Assembly (NCBI RefSeq): GCF_002531825.1
Contig: NZ_NWSX01000024.1
Location: forward strand, 21,222-85,221
From: Rhizobium sp. J15
GTDB lineage: Bacteria; Pseudomonadota; Alphaproteobacteria; Rhizobiales; Rhizobiaceae
DNA length: 64,000 nt
Reading direction: 5' to 3'
Below are positions 7,918 through 16,521 of the stretch, piece by piece (positions within the stretch are counted from its first letter, which is position 1; the number at the start of each line of letters is the position of its first letter). Position numbers and translations under genes: made by a program. The notes beneath the pieces are model-generated. The model was not told the origin of the DNA and made no database searches. It worked only from the letters and a program-made list of their open reading frames with translations.

Positions 7918-8871
7918 ATGCTCGTGAACGGAAAATGGACGGAAGACTGGCAGCCTGTTCAGGCGAAGGATGAAAAGGGCGGCTTCGTCAGGCAGATCTC
8001 GAGTTTCCGCAGCTGGGTGACGCCGGACGGCAGCGCCGGGCCGACGGGCGAGGGCGGTTTTAAAGCTGTCGCCGGCCGTTACCATCTCTATGTCGCCTAT
8101 ATCTGCCCCTGGGCCTCACGCACCCTGATCGGCCGCAAGCTCAAGGGCCTGGAAGATGTCATCTCCGTTTCCGTGGTCGAGCCGGTGCTGACGAAACAGG
8201 GCTGGCGCTTCGGCGATTATCCCGGTGCGACGCCGGATCATGTCAACGGCACGACCTACATCCATGAAATCTACACGAGGGCAGCGCCTGACTTTACCGG
8301 CCGGGCCACCGTGCCGGTTCTCTGGGACAAGCAGAGGAAGACCATCGTCAACAATGAATCCGCCGATATTCTGCGCATGCTGAACAGCGGCTTCGGCGAT
8401 CTGGCAAAAGACCCGATCGATCTCTACCCGGCCGAGAAACGCGCCGAGATCGACGCATTCAACGACCGGATCTATCCCGCGCTTAACAACGGCGTCTACC
8501 GCGCCGGTTTCGCCACCACCCAGATCGCCTATGAGGAGGCCTTCGCCGATGTCTTCTCCTGCCTCGATTGGGTCGAGCCGCAGTTCGAAGGCAAGCCTTT
8601 CCTCTTCGCCGATCATCCGACGGAAAGCGATATCCGCCTGTTCGTGACGCTGGTGCGCTTCGATGTCGCCTATCACGGCATCTTCAAATGCAATCTGCGC
8701 CGGCTTTCCGATTACGCCAACCTGCGCGCCTTCTGCCGGCGCATGCTGAATTGGCCGGGCATTGCCGAAACCGTGAATCTCGACCACATCAAGCGTGGCT
8801 ACTACTCGGTGGAAAGCCTCAACCCGACGAAAATCGTCCCCGCCGGGCCTGATCTCTCTGAAATTTTCTAA
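7918..8871 (+). CDS. Glutathionyl-hydroquinone reductase (Xi-class glutathione transferase, YqjG/PcpF type)
   Basis: 317 residues. The N-terminal thioredoxin-like domain has the Xi-class YICPWASRT motif with the catalytic Cys at about 63. The all-alpha C-terminal domain carries NNGVYRAGFATTQ and a substrate-side LRRLSDYANL block. Enzymes of this class reduce glutathionyl-hydroquinones to hydroquinone, releasing GSSG. The start is MLVNGKW, preceded by GGAGAG; a Met six codons earlier lacks such a site. It is transcribed alone, divergent from the DUF2218 gene. Confidence 0.9.
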   Translation: MLVNGKWTEDWQPVQAKDEKGGFVRQISSFRSWVTPDGSAGPTGEGGFKAVAGRYHLYVAYICPWASRTLIGRKLKGLEDVISVSVVEPVLTKQGWRFGDYPGATPDHVNGTTYIHEIYTRAAPDFTGRATVPVLWDKQRKTIVNNESADILRMLNSGFGDLAKDPIDLYPAEKRAEIDAFNDRIYPALNNGVYRAGFATTQIAYEEAFADVFSCLDWVEPQFEGKPFLFADHPTESDIRLFVTLVRFDVAYHGIFKCNLRRLSDYANLRAFCRRMLNWPGIAETVNLDHIKRGYYSVESLNPTKIVPAGPDLSEIF

Positions 8872-8966
8872 GAGGCCGTACCGCTTCACGTCAAAGCCGT
8901 AATGACACCGATGAATAATTCGTTCATAGGTGGTTGCAAATCCCGTTTTCGATGAGGAGGCATTCC

Positions 8967-9809
8967 ATGAAGCTGATGCGTGTTGGCGAAGCAGGCCGTG
9001 AAAAACCGGCGCTTCTCGATTCCGATGGCAAGATCCGCGATCTTTCCGGCCACGTCGCCGATATTGGCGGTGAGGCGATCTCGCCGGCCGGCCTTGCCAG
9101 AATAGCGGCGATCGATCCGAAGAGCCTTCCGGAACTTGCTCCGGGCCGCATCGGCGCCTGCGTGGCCGGCACCGGCAAATTCATCTGCATCGGCCTCAAT
9201 TTCTCCGACCATGCCGCCGAAACCGGCGCCACCGTGCCGCCGGAGCCGGTGATCTTCATGAAGGCGACGTCGGCGATCGTTGGTCCGAACGATAACGTTC
9301 TCATCCCGCGCGGTTCGGAAAAGACCGATTGGGAAGTCGAGCTCGGCGTCGTCATCGGCAAGACGGCGAAATATGTCAGCGAAGCCGACGCGCTCGATTA
9401 CGTCGCCGGTTACTGCGTCTCGCACGACGTTTCCGAACGCGCCTTCCAGACCGAGCGCGCCGGCCAGTGGACCAAGGGCAAGTCCTGCGACACTTTCGGG
9501 CCGATCGGCCCGTGGCTGGTCACCAAGGATGAGATCGCCGATCCGCAGAACCTTGCCATGTGGCTGAAGGTCAACGGCCAGACGATGCAGAACGGCTCTT
9601 CCAAGACCATGGTCTATGGCGTCGCCCACGTCGTTTCCTATCTCAGCCAGTTCATGTCGCTGCATCCGGGCGACGTCATCTCGACGGGAACGCCTCCTGG
9701 TGTCGGCATGGGCATGAAACCGCCACATTATCTCAAGGCCGGCGATGTCGTCGAACTTGGCATCGAGGGTCTCGGCACGCAGAAGCAGAGCTTCGTAGCG
9801 GATCATTAA
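8967..9809 (+). CDS. Fumarylacetoacetate hydrolase family protein
   Basis: 280 residues of the FAH superfamily (FahA/MhpD-like C-C bond hydrolases and lyases). After a short N-terminal domain (1-60) comes the catalytic domain with CIGLNFSDHAAE, PVIFMKATSAIVGPND, the metal-binding acidic residues in WEVELGVVIG and SHDVSER, and STGTPPGVGMG. The set resembles the ureidoglycolate lyase/2-oxo-acid hydrolase branch, but substrate cannot be assigned from sequence. GGAGG lies six bases before the ATG. It is followed by a terminator and stands alone. Confidence 0.9.
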   Translation: MKLMRVGEAGREKPALLDSDGKIRDLSGHVADIGGEAISPAGLARIAAIDPKSLPELAPGRIGACVAGTGKFICIGLNFSDHAAETGATVPPEPVIFMKATSAIVGPNDNVLIPRGSEKTDWEVELGVVIGKTAKYVSEADALDYVAGYCVSHDVSERAFQTERAGQWTKGKSCDTFGPIGPWLVTKDEIADPQNLAMWLKVNGQTMQNGSSKTMVYGVAHVVSYLSQFMSLHPGDVISTGTPPGVGMGMKPPHYLKAGDVVELGIEGLGTQKQSFVADH

Positions 9810-9852
9810 CGACGCTTTCTGCTGAGAAACTTAAGTTTTCCAGTCGATACTG

Positions 9853-9883
9853 ATGCCGGAGAGTCACTTCTCCGGCATTTCTT
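9853..9883 (+). terminator. Terminator of the FAH-family gene
   Basis: ATGCCGGAGA and TCTCCGGCAT pair across a short loop and are followed by TTTCTT, about 43 bases after the stop codon at 9809. Confidence 0.82.
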
Positions 9884-10011
9884 GTGCGGGTCTGGTTCGT
9901 CCATGTTGCTGTGCAACAAAAAACTGTTAGTCTGAGTAACGTGCCCGCGTAACGGAAAGATTCGATGCCTTTCAATCGGCGTCATCTTTTCGATAGAGAA
10001 AGGTGGCGCCT

Positions 10012-11292
10012 TTGTTTTATCAGCTTTATGAATTGAACCATGCCGCTATGGCGCCGTTTCGCGCCGCGGCCGATATCATGCGGTTTGCCTATGCCAATCC
10101 GCTCAATCCGTTTTCGCATACGCCCCTCGGCCGGACGATGGCGGCCAGTCTCGAAATGTTCGAACGCACGACGCGACGCTACGGCAAGCCGGAATTCGGG
10201 CTGAAACAGACGGCGGTCGGCGGTCAGTCGGTTTCCGTCCGCGAAGAGATCGTCTGGTCGCGGCCCTTCTGCAATCTGCTGCATTTCGCCCGCAATGTTC
10301 CAGCCGCTGCCCGCGGCAACGATCCGCGCATCCTGATCGTCGCGCCGATGTCCGGCCATTATGCGACGCTGTTGCGCGGCACCGTCGAGGCGCTGCTGCC
10401 GAGCGCCGATGTTTACATCACCGACTGGATCGATGCCCGCATGGTGCCGATGACGGAAGGCACCTTCGATTTCGACGATTATGTCGATTACGTCATCGAG
10501 ATGCTGCATTTCCTCGGCCACGACACGCATGTGATCGCCGTCTGCCAGCCCTCCGTTCCGGTGCTTGCCGCAGCCGCGGTGATGGAGGAAGCCAACGATC
10601 CGCTTTCGCCGTCCTCGATGACGCTGATGGGCGGCCCGATCGATACGCGCATCAACCCGACGGCGGTCAACAAGCTTGCTCACGAACGCTCGCTGCAGTG
10701 GTTTTCCGATAATGTCATCATGAACGTGCCCTGGCCGCAGCCGGGTTTCATGCGTCCTGTCTATCCCGGCTTCCTGCAGCTTTCCGGCTTCATGTCGATG
10801 AACCTGGACCGCCATCTCGTCGCCCACAAGGAATTCTTCATGCATCTCGTGAAGAACGACGGCGAGCCGGAAAAACATCGCGATTTCTACGACGAATATC
10901 TCGCCGTCATGGATCTCACCGCCGAATTCTATCTGCAGACGGTGGAGGAGGTCTTCATAAAGCACTCCCTGCCGAAGGGCGAATTGATGCATCGCGGCAA
11001 ACGCGTTGATCCTGCAGCGATTCGCAAGGTGGCGCTTCTGACCGTCGAAGGCGAGAACGACGATATTTCGGGCGTCGGCCAGACGAAGGCGGCGCAGACC
11101 ATCTGCGTGAACATTCCTGAAGATATGCGCATGCATTATCTCCAGCCGGATGTCGGCCATTACGGCGTTTTCAACGGTTCGCGGTTCCGCCGCGAGATTG
11201 CGCCGCGCATCGTCAATTTCGTCCGCCAGCATTCCCGTTCAGGGATCAAGCGCCCGGTTCAGCGCGTCATCAAGGGCGGCCGAACCGGCTAA
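10012..11292 (+). CDS. phaZ: Intracellular poly(3-hydroxybutyrate) depolymerase
   Basis: 426-residue intracellular PHB depolymerase, which mobilises native storage granules to 3-hydroxybutyrate oligomers. It resembles the Ralstonia PhaZ1 class, with a lipase-like VCQPS box whose nucleophile is Cys (about 178), an Asp region EGENDDISG, and a C-terminal PDVGHYGVF with the catalytic His. The start is taken as the TTG giving FYQLYELNH, seven bases after AGAAAGG; a GTG three codons earlier overlaps that site. PHB cycling is central in rhizobia, and the gene is monocistronic. Confidence 0.88.
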   Translation: MFYQLYELNHAAMAPFRAAADIMRFAYANPLNPFSHTPLGRTMAASLEMFERTTRRYGKPEFGLKQTAVGGQSVSVREEIVWSRPFCNLLHFARNVPAAARGNDPRILIVAPMSGHYATLLRGTVEALLPSADVYITDWIDARMVPMTEGTFDFDDYVDYVIEMLHFLGHDTHVIAVCQPSVPVLAAAAVMEEANDPLSPSSMTLMGGPIDTRINPTAVNKLAHERSLQWFSDNVIMNVPWPQPGFMRPVYPGFLQLSGFMSMNLDRHLVAHKEFFMHLVKNDGEPEKHRDFYDEYLAVMDLTAEFYLQTVEEVFIKHSLPKGELMHRGKRVDPAAIRKVALLTVEGENDDISGVGQTKAAQTICVNIPEDMRMHYLQPDVGHYGVFNGSRFRREIAPRIVNFVRQHSRSGIKRPVQRVIKGGRTG

Positions 11293-11310
11293 TTCAGCGG
11301 CAGCTGAATT
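11291..11310. repeat. Short perfect hairpin at the phaZ stop codon
   Basis: AATTCAGC and GCTGAATT form an 8-bp stem with loop GGCA, beginning in the phaZ TAA stop. No T run follows, so it is not a typical terminator. It may affect mRNA 3' processing or merely be chance. Confidence 0.4.
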
Positions 11311-11435
11311 AGGAGAACCGATTCAAGACCTTGTCCGATTTCGCGGGCAATCGTCTTGAAGGCACCTATTGCGGTAACCACATCGATTTCAGCGTTCGGT
11401 ATCTTGCCGGGCGCGGAAAGCAAGGATACCGCACG

Positions 11436-11873
11436 ATGAACCAGTCAGCATTGCTTCGACCGGATTGGACTCCGGCTACCATTGCCCTGATGATTCTCGG
11501 CTTCATGGTTTTCTGGCCTCTGGGTCTGGCCATGCTTGCCTATATCATCTTCGGCGAGCGTCTGCGCGGCTTCAAGCGCGACGTCAATCAGGCGACCGAT
11601 GGCATCTTCGCCTCCTGCCGCCGTTCGCATGGCCGTTACCGCCCGCATTTCTCGACCGGCAACGTCGCCTTCGACGATTGGCGCAAGACTGAGCTCGACC
11701 GGATCGAGGAAGAGCGCCGCAAGCTCGACGAAATGCGCGAGGAATTCGACGCTTATCTCAGGGAACTCCGCCGCGCCAAGGACCAGGAAGAATTCGACCG
11801 CTTCATGCGCGAGCGCAGGAATGCCAAGCGCGACGACAATGGCGGCCCGGTCGCCGAATTTCAGACGCCGTGA
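11436..11873 (+). CDS. DUF2852 family membrane protein
   Basis: 145 residues. One hydrophobic segment (about 13-40, PATIALMILGFMVFWPLGLAML) is followed by a charged region that becomes a long coiled coil (DRIEEERRKLDEMREEF onward to about 125). This layout matches the alphaproteobacterial DUF2852 family, for which no function is known. The ATG at 11436 has AAGGA upstream; an in-frame codon 35 residues earlier would add sequence unrelated to the family. No partner gene is obvious. Confidence 0.8.
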   Translation: MNQSALLRPDWTPATIALMILGFMVFWPLGLAMLAYIIFGERLRGFKRDVNQATDGIFASCRRSHGRYRPHFSTGNVAFDDWRKTELDRIEEERRKLDEMREEFDAYLRELRRAKDQEEFDRFMRERRNAKRDDNGGPVAEFQTP

Positions 11874-11980
11874 ATGGTCTAGCAATGAACAGATGCCGGC
11901 ATCTCGCGATGCCGGTTTTTCCATGTCCGCCCGGGCCGCAAATCGTTTAGATTCGCCGGCGAATCGTATAGAAAACACCC

Positions 11981-12739
11981 ATGTTTCCGCTTCTGAAGAC
12001 ACGGCCAAAGGCGCGAAAGCCGGCTCCGCCCGAAACACGGACGCTCGATGTCGCCGGCCGGCTCATGCCTCTCACCATCAAGCAGCATGACCAGGCAACG
12101 CGCATCACGCTGCGCATCGAGCCCGGCGGCCGCGCCTTGAAGATGACGGTGCCGAGAGGCCTTGCGGCGCGCGAGGTCAATGCCTTCCTCGATCGGCACC
12201 AGGGATGGCTGCTTACCAAGCTTGCGAAGTTTTCGACCGACACCGGGCTGCGCGACGGCGGCAAGATCCTCCTGCGCGGAGTTTCCCACCACATCGTGCA
12301 TACCGGCAGCCTGCGTGGTTTGACGGAGGTGGTCTCGTTGGATGGCAGCCCGGTGCTGCGCGTCAGCGGTATGCCGGAACATGTGGGACGGCGCATTGCG
12401 GCCTTCCTCAAGAAGGAGGCGCGCGCCGATCTCGAGAGGCTGGCGGCGGCGCATGCCGCAACGATCCGGGCGCCGATCCGCTCGATCTCGATGAAGGATA
12501 CCCGCAGCCGCTGGGGCTCCTGTTCGTCGGAGGGAAATCTGAGTTTCTCCTGGCGCATCGTCATGGCGCCGCCATCGGTGATCGATTATCTCGCCGCCCA
12601 CGAAGTTGCCCATCTCAAGGAGATGAACCACGGGCCGCGCTTCTGGGCGCTGTGCAAGAAGCTCTGCCCCGGCATGGAGGAAGCGAAATCCTGGCTGAAG
12701 CGGCACGGCAGCCAGCTGCACGCCATCGATTTCGACTGA
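11981..12739 (+). CDS. YgjP/M48-type metallopeptidase (DUF45)
   Basis: 252 residues. An N-terminal beta-rich half with LRIEPGGRALKMTVPRG leads to the zinc-protease half. There, HEVAH (His207, Glu208, His211) is followed by NHGPRFW with a third His near 217, preceded by SRWGSCSSEGNLSFSW. This is the YgjP/SprT-like arrangement of the DUF45 family, small cytoplasmic metallopeptidases of uncertain substrate. The ATG at 11981 gives a short basic N-terminus. It lies 107 bases after the DUF2852 gene and just upstream of trpF. Confidence 0.88.
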   Translation: MFPLLKTRPKARKPAPPETRTLDVAGRLMPLTIKQHDQATRITLRIEPGGRALKMTVPRGLAAREVNAFLDRHQGWLLTKLAKFSTDTGLRDGGKILLRGVSHHIVHTGSLRGLTEVVSLDGSPVLRVSGMPEHVGRRIAAFLKKEARADLERLAAAHAATIRAPIRSISMKDTRSRWGSCSSEGNLSFSWRIVMAPPSVIDYLAAHEVAHLKEMNHGPRFWALCKKLCPGMEEAKSWLKRHGSQLHAIDFD

Positions 12740-12753
12740 CGCAAGACCGCCCT

Positions 12754-12797
12754 AAATGCAGCGTTCCATGCAAATTGGCTCGACTCTTGCTGCATTT
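12754..12797 (+). promoter_or_regulatory. Inverted repeat upstream of trpF
   Basis: AAATGCAGC (12754-12762) and GCTGCATTT (12789-12797) form a perfect 9-bp inverted repeat with a 26-base spacer, ending 17 bases before the trpF start. It could be an operator or an mRNA hairpin that includes the translation start region. There is no Trp-rich leader peptide nearby, so classical attenuation is not suggested. Confidence 0.4.
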
Positions 12798-12814
12798 CGT
12801 GTCACTTCGCTGCC

Positions 12815-13483
12815 ATGAAACCGGATATCAAGATCTGTGGCTTGAAGACGCCCGAAGCGATCGATCGTGCGCTGAAACGCGGCGCGACCCATATCGGTTT
12901 TATCTTCTTCGAAAAGAGCCCGCGTTACATCGAGCCGGACCTGGCGGCAAAACTTGCCGAACCTGCCCGCGGCAAGGCGAAGATCGTTGCCGTCGTCGTC
13001 GATCCCACAAATGACGAGCTGGATGAGATCGTATCGCTGTTGAAGCCGGATATTCTGCAGCTCCACGGCAATGAGAGCCCCGAACATGTGCTGACCATCA
13101 AGGCGCTCTATGGTCTGCCTGTGATGAAGGTCTTTTCGGTGCGCACGGCCGACGATCTGAAACGGGTCGAGGCCTATATCGGCATTGCCGACCGTTTCCT
13201 GTTCGATGCGAAAGCGCCGAAAGGCTCGGAACTGCCTGGCGGCAACGGCATTTCCTTCGACTGGAGCCTTCTCAGCTGGCTCGACGGCAGCATCGACTAC
13301 ATGCTGTCCGGCGGACTGAACAAGAACAATGTCGCGGATGCGCTGGCGAATACCAGGGCGCGTGGTATCGACGTCTCCTCGGGTGTCGAAACCGAGCCTG
13401 GCGTCAAAAGCGTCGCAATGATCGATGAATTTTTCGATGCGGTCGAAACGGCGGATGCGCCTGTCATGGCCCCAGGGAGTTGA
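12815..13483 (+). CDS. trpF: Phosphoribosylanthranilate isomerase
   Basis: 222-residue TrpF, converting N-(5-phosphoribosyl)anthranilate to CdRP in tryptophan synthesis. The (beta-alpha)8 fold markers are clear: IKICGLKTPEA with the catalytic Cys at the first strand, THIGFIFFEKSPRYI, DILQLHGNESP, and LSGGLNKNNV with GIDVSSGVETEPGVK at the phosphate-binding end. It is the first gene of trpF-trpB-trpA-accD-folC, the usual rhizobial arrangement, in which trpE and trpDC lie elsewhere. Confidence 0.97.
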   Translation: MKPDIKICGLKTPEAIDRALKRGATHIGFIFFEKSPRYIEPDLAAKLAEPARGKAKIVAVVVDPTNDELDEIVSLLKPDILQLHGNESPEHVLTIKALYGLPVMKVFSVRTADDLKRVEAYIGIADRFLFDAKAPKGSELPGGNGISFDWSLLSWLDGSIDYMLSGGLNKNNVADALANTRARGIDVSSGVETEPGVKSVAMIDEFFDAVETADAPVMAPGS

Positions 13484-13485
13484 GA

Positions 13486-14706
13486 GTGAACGAAACGCCT
13501 AAACCGAATTCCTTCCGTTCCGGACCTGACGAAGATGGCCGTTTCGGCATCTACGGTGGTCGTTTCGTTGCCGAAACGTTGATGCCGCTGATCCTCGATC
13601 TGCAGGACGAGTGGAACAAGGCGAAGACCGATCCGGCATTCCAGGCGGAATTGAAGCATCTCGGCGCCCATTATATTGGCCGCCCGAGCCCGCTCTATTT
13701 CGCCGAGCGGCTGACGGCCGAACTCGGCGGCGCGAAGATCTATTTCAAGCGCGAGGAGTTGAACCACACCGGCTCGCACAAGATCAACAACTGCATCGGC
13801 CAGATCCTGCTCGCCAAGCGCATGGGCAAGACCCGCATCATCGCCGAAACCGGCGCCGGTCAGCACGGTGTCGCCTCCGCCACCGTTGCCGCCCGCTTCG
13901 GCCTTCCCTGCGTCGTCTATATGGGCGCGACCGACGTCGAGCGTCAGGCCCCGAACGTTTTCCGCATGAAGCTGCTCGGCGCGGAAGTCAAACCGGTGAC
14001 GGCAGGCAGCGGCACGCTGAAAGACGCGATGAACGAGGCGCTCCGCGACTGGGTCACCAATGTCGAGGACACCTATTACCTGATCGGCACGGCGGCCGGC
14101 CCGCACCCCTATCCGGAGATGGTTCGCGATTTCCAGTCGGTGATCGGCACGGAAGCGAAAGAGCAGATGCTGGCGGCCGAAGGCCGTCTGCCGGATCTCG
14201 TCGTCGCGGCCGTCGGCGGCGGCTCGAATGCGATCGGCATCTTCCACCCCTTCCTCGACGATTCCTCGGTGAAGATCGTCGGCGTCGAAGCCGGCGGCAA
14301 GGGCCTGCAGGGCGATGAACATTGCGCGTCGATCACCGCCGGTTCGCCGGGCGTGCTGCACGGCAACCGCACCTATCTGCTGCAGGATGGCGACGGCCAG
14401 ATCAAGGAAGGCCATTCGATTTCGGCCGGTCTCGACTATCCCGGCATCGGCCCCGAACATTCCTGGCTGAGCGATATCGGCAGGGTCGATTACGTGCCGA
14501 TCATGGATCACGAAGCGCTCGAAGCCTTCCAGACGCTGACCCGCCTCGAAGGCATCATCCCGGCGCTCGAGGCCGCGCATGCGATTGCCGAGGTCATCAA
14601 GCGCGCGCCAAAGATGGGCAAGGACGAGATCATCCTGATGAACCTCTCCGGCCGCGGCGACAAGGATATCTTCACCGTCGGCAAGCTTCTGGGAATGGGA
14701 CTGTAA
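13486..14706 (+). CDS. trpB: Tryptophan synthase beta subunit
   Basis: 406-residue TrpB, the PLP enzyme that joins indole and serine. The PLP-binding Lys is in NHTGSHKINNC (about residue 99), and the phosphate-binding Gly-rich loop is in AAVGGGSNAIGIF. HLGAHYIGRPSPLYF and the C-terminal NLSGRGDKD are also typical. The GTG at 13486, seven bases after AGGGAG, is the likely start, giving MNETPKPNSF; the trpF stop lies 2 bases before it. A TTG two codons upstream is the alternative. Confidence 0.97.
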   Translation: MNETPKPNSFRSGPDEDGRFGIYGGRFVAETLMPLILDLQDEWNKAKTDPAFQAELKHLGAHYIGRPSPLYFAERLTAELGGAKIYFKREELNHTGSHKINNCIGQILLAKRMGKTRIIAETGAGQHGVASATVAARFGLPCVVYMGATDVERQAPNVFRMKLLGAEVKPVTAGSGTLKDAMNEALRDWVTNVEDTYYLIGTAAGPHPYPEMVRDFQSVIGTEAKEQMLAAEGRLPDLVVAAVGGGSNAIGIFHPFLDDSSVKIVGVEAGGKGLQGDEHCASITAGSPGVLHGNRTYLLQDGDGQIKEGHSISAGLDYPGIGPEHSWLSDIGRVDYVPIMDHEALEAFQTLTRLEGIIPALEAAHAIAEVIKRAPKMGKDEIILMNLSGRGDKDIFTVGKLLGMGL

Positions 14707-14709
14707 GAC

Positions 14710-15549
14710 ATGACCGCACGCATGGACAAACGCTTTGCCGAGCTGAAGGCCGAAGGCCGTCCGGCGCTTGTGACCTATTTCATGGGCGGCGATCCTGATT
14801 ACGATACCTCTCTCGGCATCATGAAGGCGCTGCCGGAGGCCGGTTCCGACATCATCGAGCTCGGCATGCCCTTTTCCGATCCGATGGCCGATGGCCCGGC
14901 GATCCAGCTGGCCGGCCAGCGCGCGCTGAAAGGCGGCCAGACGCTGAAGAAGACGCTGCAGCTGGCGGCCGATTTCCGCAAGGCCGACGATGCGACTCCG
15001 ATCGTGATGATGGGCTACTACAATCCGATCTACATCTACGGCGTCGAGAAATTCCTCGACGATGCGCTCGCCGCCGGGATCGACGGCCTGATCGTCGTCG
15101 ACCTGCCGCCGGAGATGGATGACGAGCTCTGCATTCCGGCGATCCGCAAGGGCATCAACTTCATCCGCCTGGCGACGCCGACCACCGACGGGAAGCGCCT
15201 GCCCGCCGTGCTGAAGAATACCTCCGGTTTCGTCTACTACGTGTCGATGAACGGCATTACCGGCTCGGCGCTGCCCGATCCGTCGCTGGTTTCGGGCGCC
15301 GTCCAGCGCATCAAGCAGCACACGGAATTGCCGGTCTGCGTCGGCTTCGGCGTCAAGACGGCGGAACATGCCAAGGTCATCGGCGGCTCGGCCGATGGCG
15401 TCGTCGTCGGCACAGCCATCGTCAATCAGGTCGCCACCAGCTTGACCAAGGATGGAAAAGCGACGGCGGATACGGTTCAGGCAGTCGCAACGCTGGTGCG
15501 CGGCCTTTCCTCGGGAACACGTTCGGCGCGCCTTGTTGCTGCCGAATAG
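14710..15549 (+). CDS. trpA: Tryptophan synthase alpha subunit
   Basis: 279-residue TrpA, the aldolase that releases indole from indole-3-glycerol phosphate and passes it to TrpB through the complex tunnel. The catalytic Glu and Asp are in IIELGMPFSDPMADGP, and the phosphate-binding loops are in YYVSMNGITGS and VGFGVKTAEHA. It begins 3 bases after trpB, consistent with stoichiometric coupled translation. Confidence 0.97.
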   Translation: MTARMDKRFAELKAEGRPALVTYFMGGDPDYDTSLGIMKALPEAGSDIIELGMPFSDPMADGPAIQLAGQRALKGGQTLKKTLQLAADFRKADDATPIVMMGYYNPIYIYGVEKFLDDALAAGIDGLIVVDLPPEMDDELCIPAIRKGINFIRLATPTTDGKRLPAVLKNTSGFVYYVSMNGITGSALPDPSLVSGAVQRIKQHTELPVCVGFGVKTAEHAKVIGGSADGVVVGTAIVNQVATSLTKDGKATADTVQAVATLVRGLSSGTRSARLVAAE

Positions 15550-15588
15550 TTTTCCCACATTGGCGCTATTCAGTTAGGAGAAATCGAG

Positions 15589-16494
15589 TTGAACTGGATC
15601 ACCAACTACGTTCGCCCGCGGATCAATTCCATGCTGGGCCGTCGCGAAGTGCCGGAGAACCTCTGGATCAAGTGCCCGGAAACGGGTGAAATGGTCTTCC
15701 ACAAGGATCTGGAATCCAATAAATGGGTCATTCCGGCGTCCGGCTATCACATGAAGATGCCGGCCAAGGCGCGTCTTGCCGATCTTTTCGACAACGGTGA
15801 ATATGAATCGCTGCCGCAGCCGAAGGTCGCCCAGGACCCGCTGAAGTTCCGCGATTCCAAGAAATATATCGATCGTCTCCGCGACAGCCGCCTGAAGACC
15901 GAACAGGAGGACACGATCCTCGCCGGCCTCGGAAAGGTGCAGGGTCTGAAGCTCGTGGCCGTCGTGCACGAGTTCAACTTCATCGGCGGTTCGCTCGGCA
16001 TTGCCGCCGGCGAGGCGATCGTCAAGGCGTTCGAACGCGCCACCTCCGAAAAGTGCCCGCTGGTGATGTTCCCCGCTTCCGGCGGCGCGCGCATGCAGGA
16101 AGGCATTCTCTCGCTGATGCAGCTGCCGCGCACGACGGTTGCCGTCGATTTGCTCAAGGAATCCGGCCAGCCCTATGTCGTCGTGCTGACCAACCCGACG
16201 ACCGGCGGCGTTACGGCCTCTTACGCCATGCTCGGTGATATTCATCTGGCCGAGCCCGGCGCCGAAATCGGCTTTGCCGGCAAGCGCGTCATTGAGCAGA
16301 CGCTGCGTGAAAAGCTCCCGGAGGGCTTCCAGACCTCCGAATACCTGCTGGAACATGGTATGGTCGATATGGTCGTCAAACGTCACGACATTCCGGAAAC
16401 GCTGGCGCGTCTCCTGAAGATCCTGACGAAAAAGCCCGTCTCGGCGGCCAACGATATGAGTGGCGGCGCGATCGCCCTGGCGGCGAGCGCCTGA
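15589..16494 (+). CDS. accD: Acetyl-CoA carboxylase carboxyltransferase beta subunit
   Basis: 301-residue AccD, which with AccA transfers the carboxyl group from biotin to acetyl-CoA for fatty-acid synthesis. The carboxyltransferase core is intact (LKFRDSKKYIDRL, FNFIGGSLG, PASGGARMQEG, NPTTGGVTASYAMLGD, GFAGKRVIEQT). The N-terminal zinc ribbon is degenerate: of the four zinc-binding cysteines of E. coli AccD only the first remains (WIKCPETG), the others being Thr, Ile and Ser. Start is TTG at 15589 after AGGAGAAATCGAG. It lies between trpA and folC as in many alphaproteobacteria. Confidence 0.96.
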   Translation: MNWITNYVRPRINSMLGRREVPENLWIKCPETGEMVFHKDLESNKWVIPASGYHMKMPAKARLADLFDNGEYESLPQPKVAQDPLKFRDSKKYIDRLRDSRLKTEQEDTILAGLGKVQGLKLVAVVHEFNFIGGSLGIAAGEAIVKAFERATSEKCPLVMFPASGGARMQEGILSLMQLPRTTVAVDLLKESGQPYVVVLTNPTTGGVTASYAMLGDIHLAEPGAEIGFAGKRVIEQTLREKLPEGFQTSEYLLEHGMVDMVVKRHDIPETLARLLKILTKKPVSAANDMSGGAIALAASA

Positions 16495-16521
16495 TAACTG
16501 ACAAGCAGGCGGGGTGCCGAA

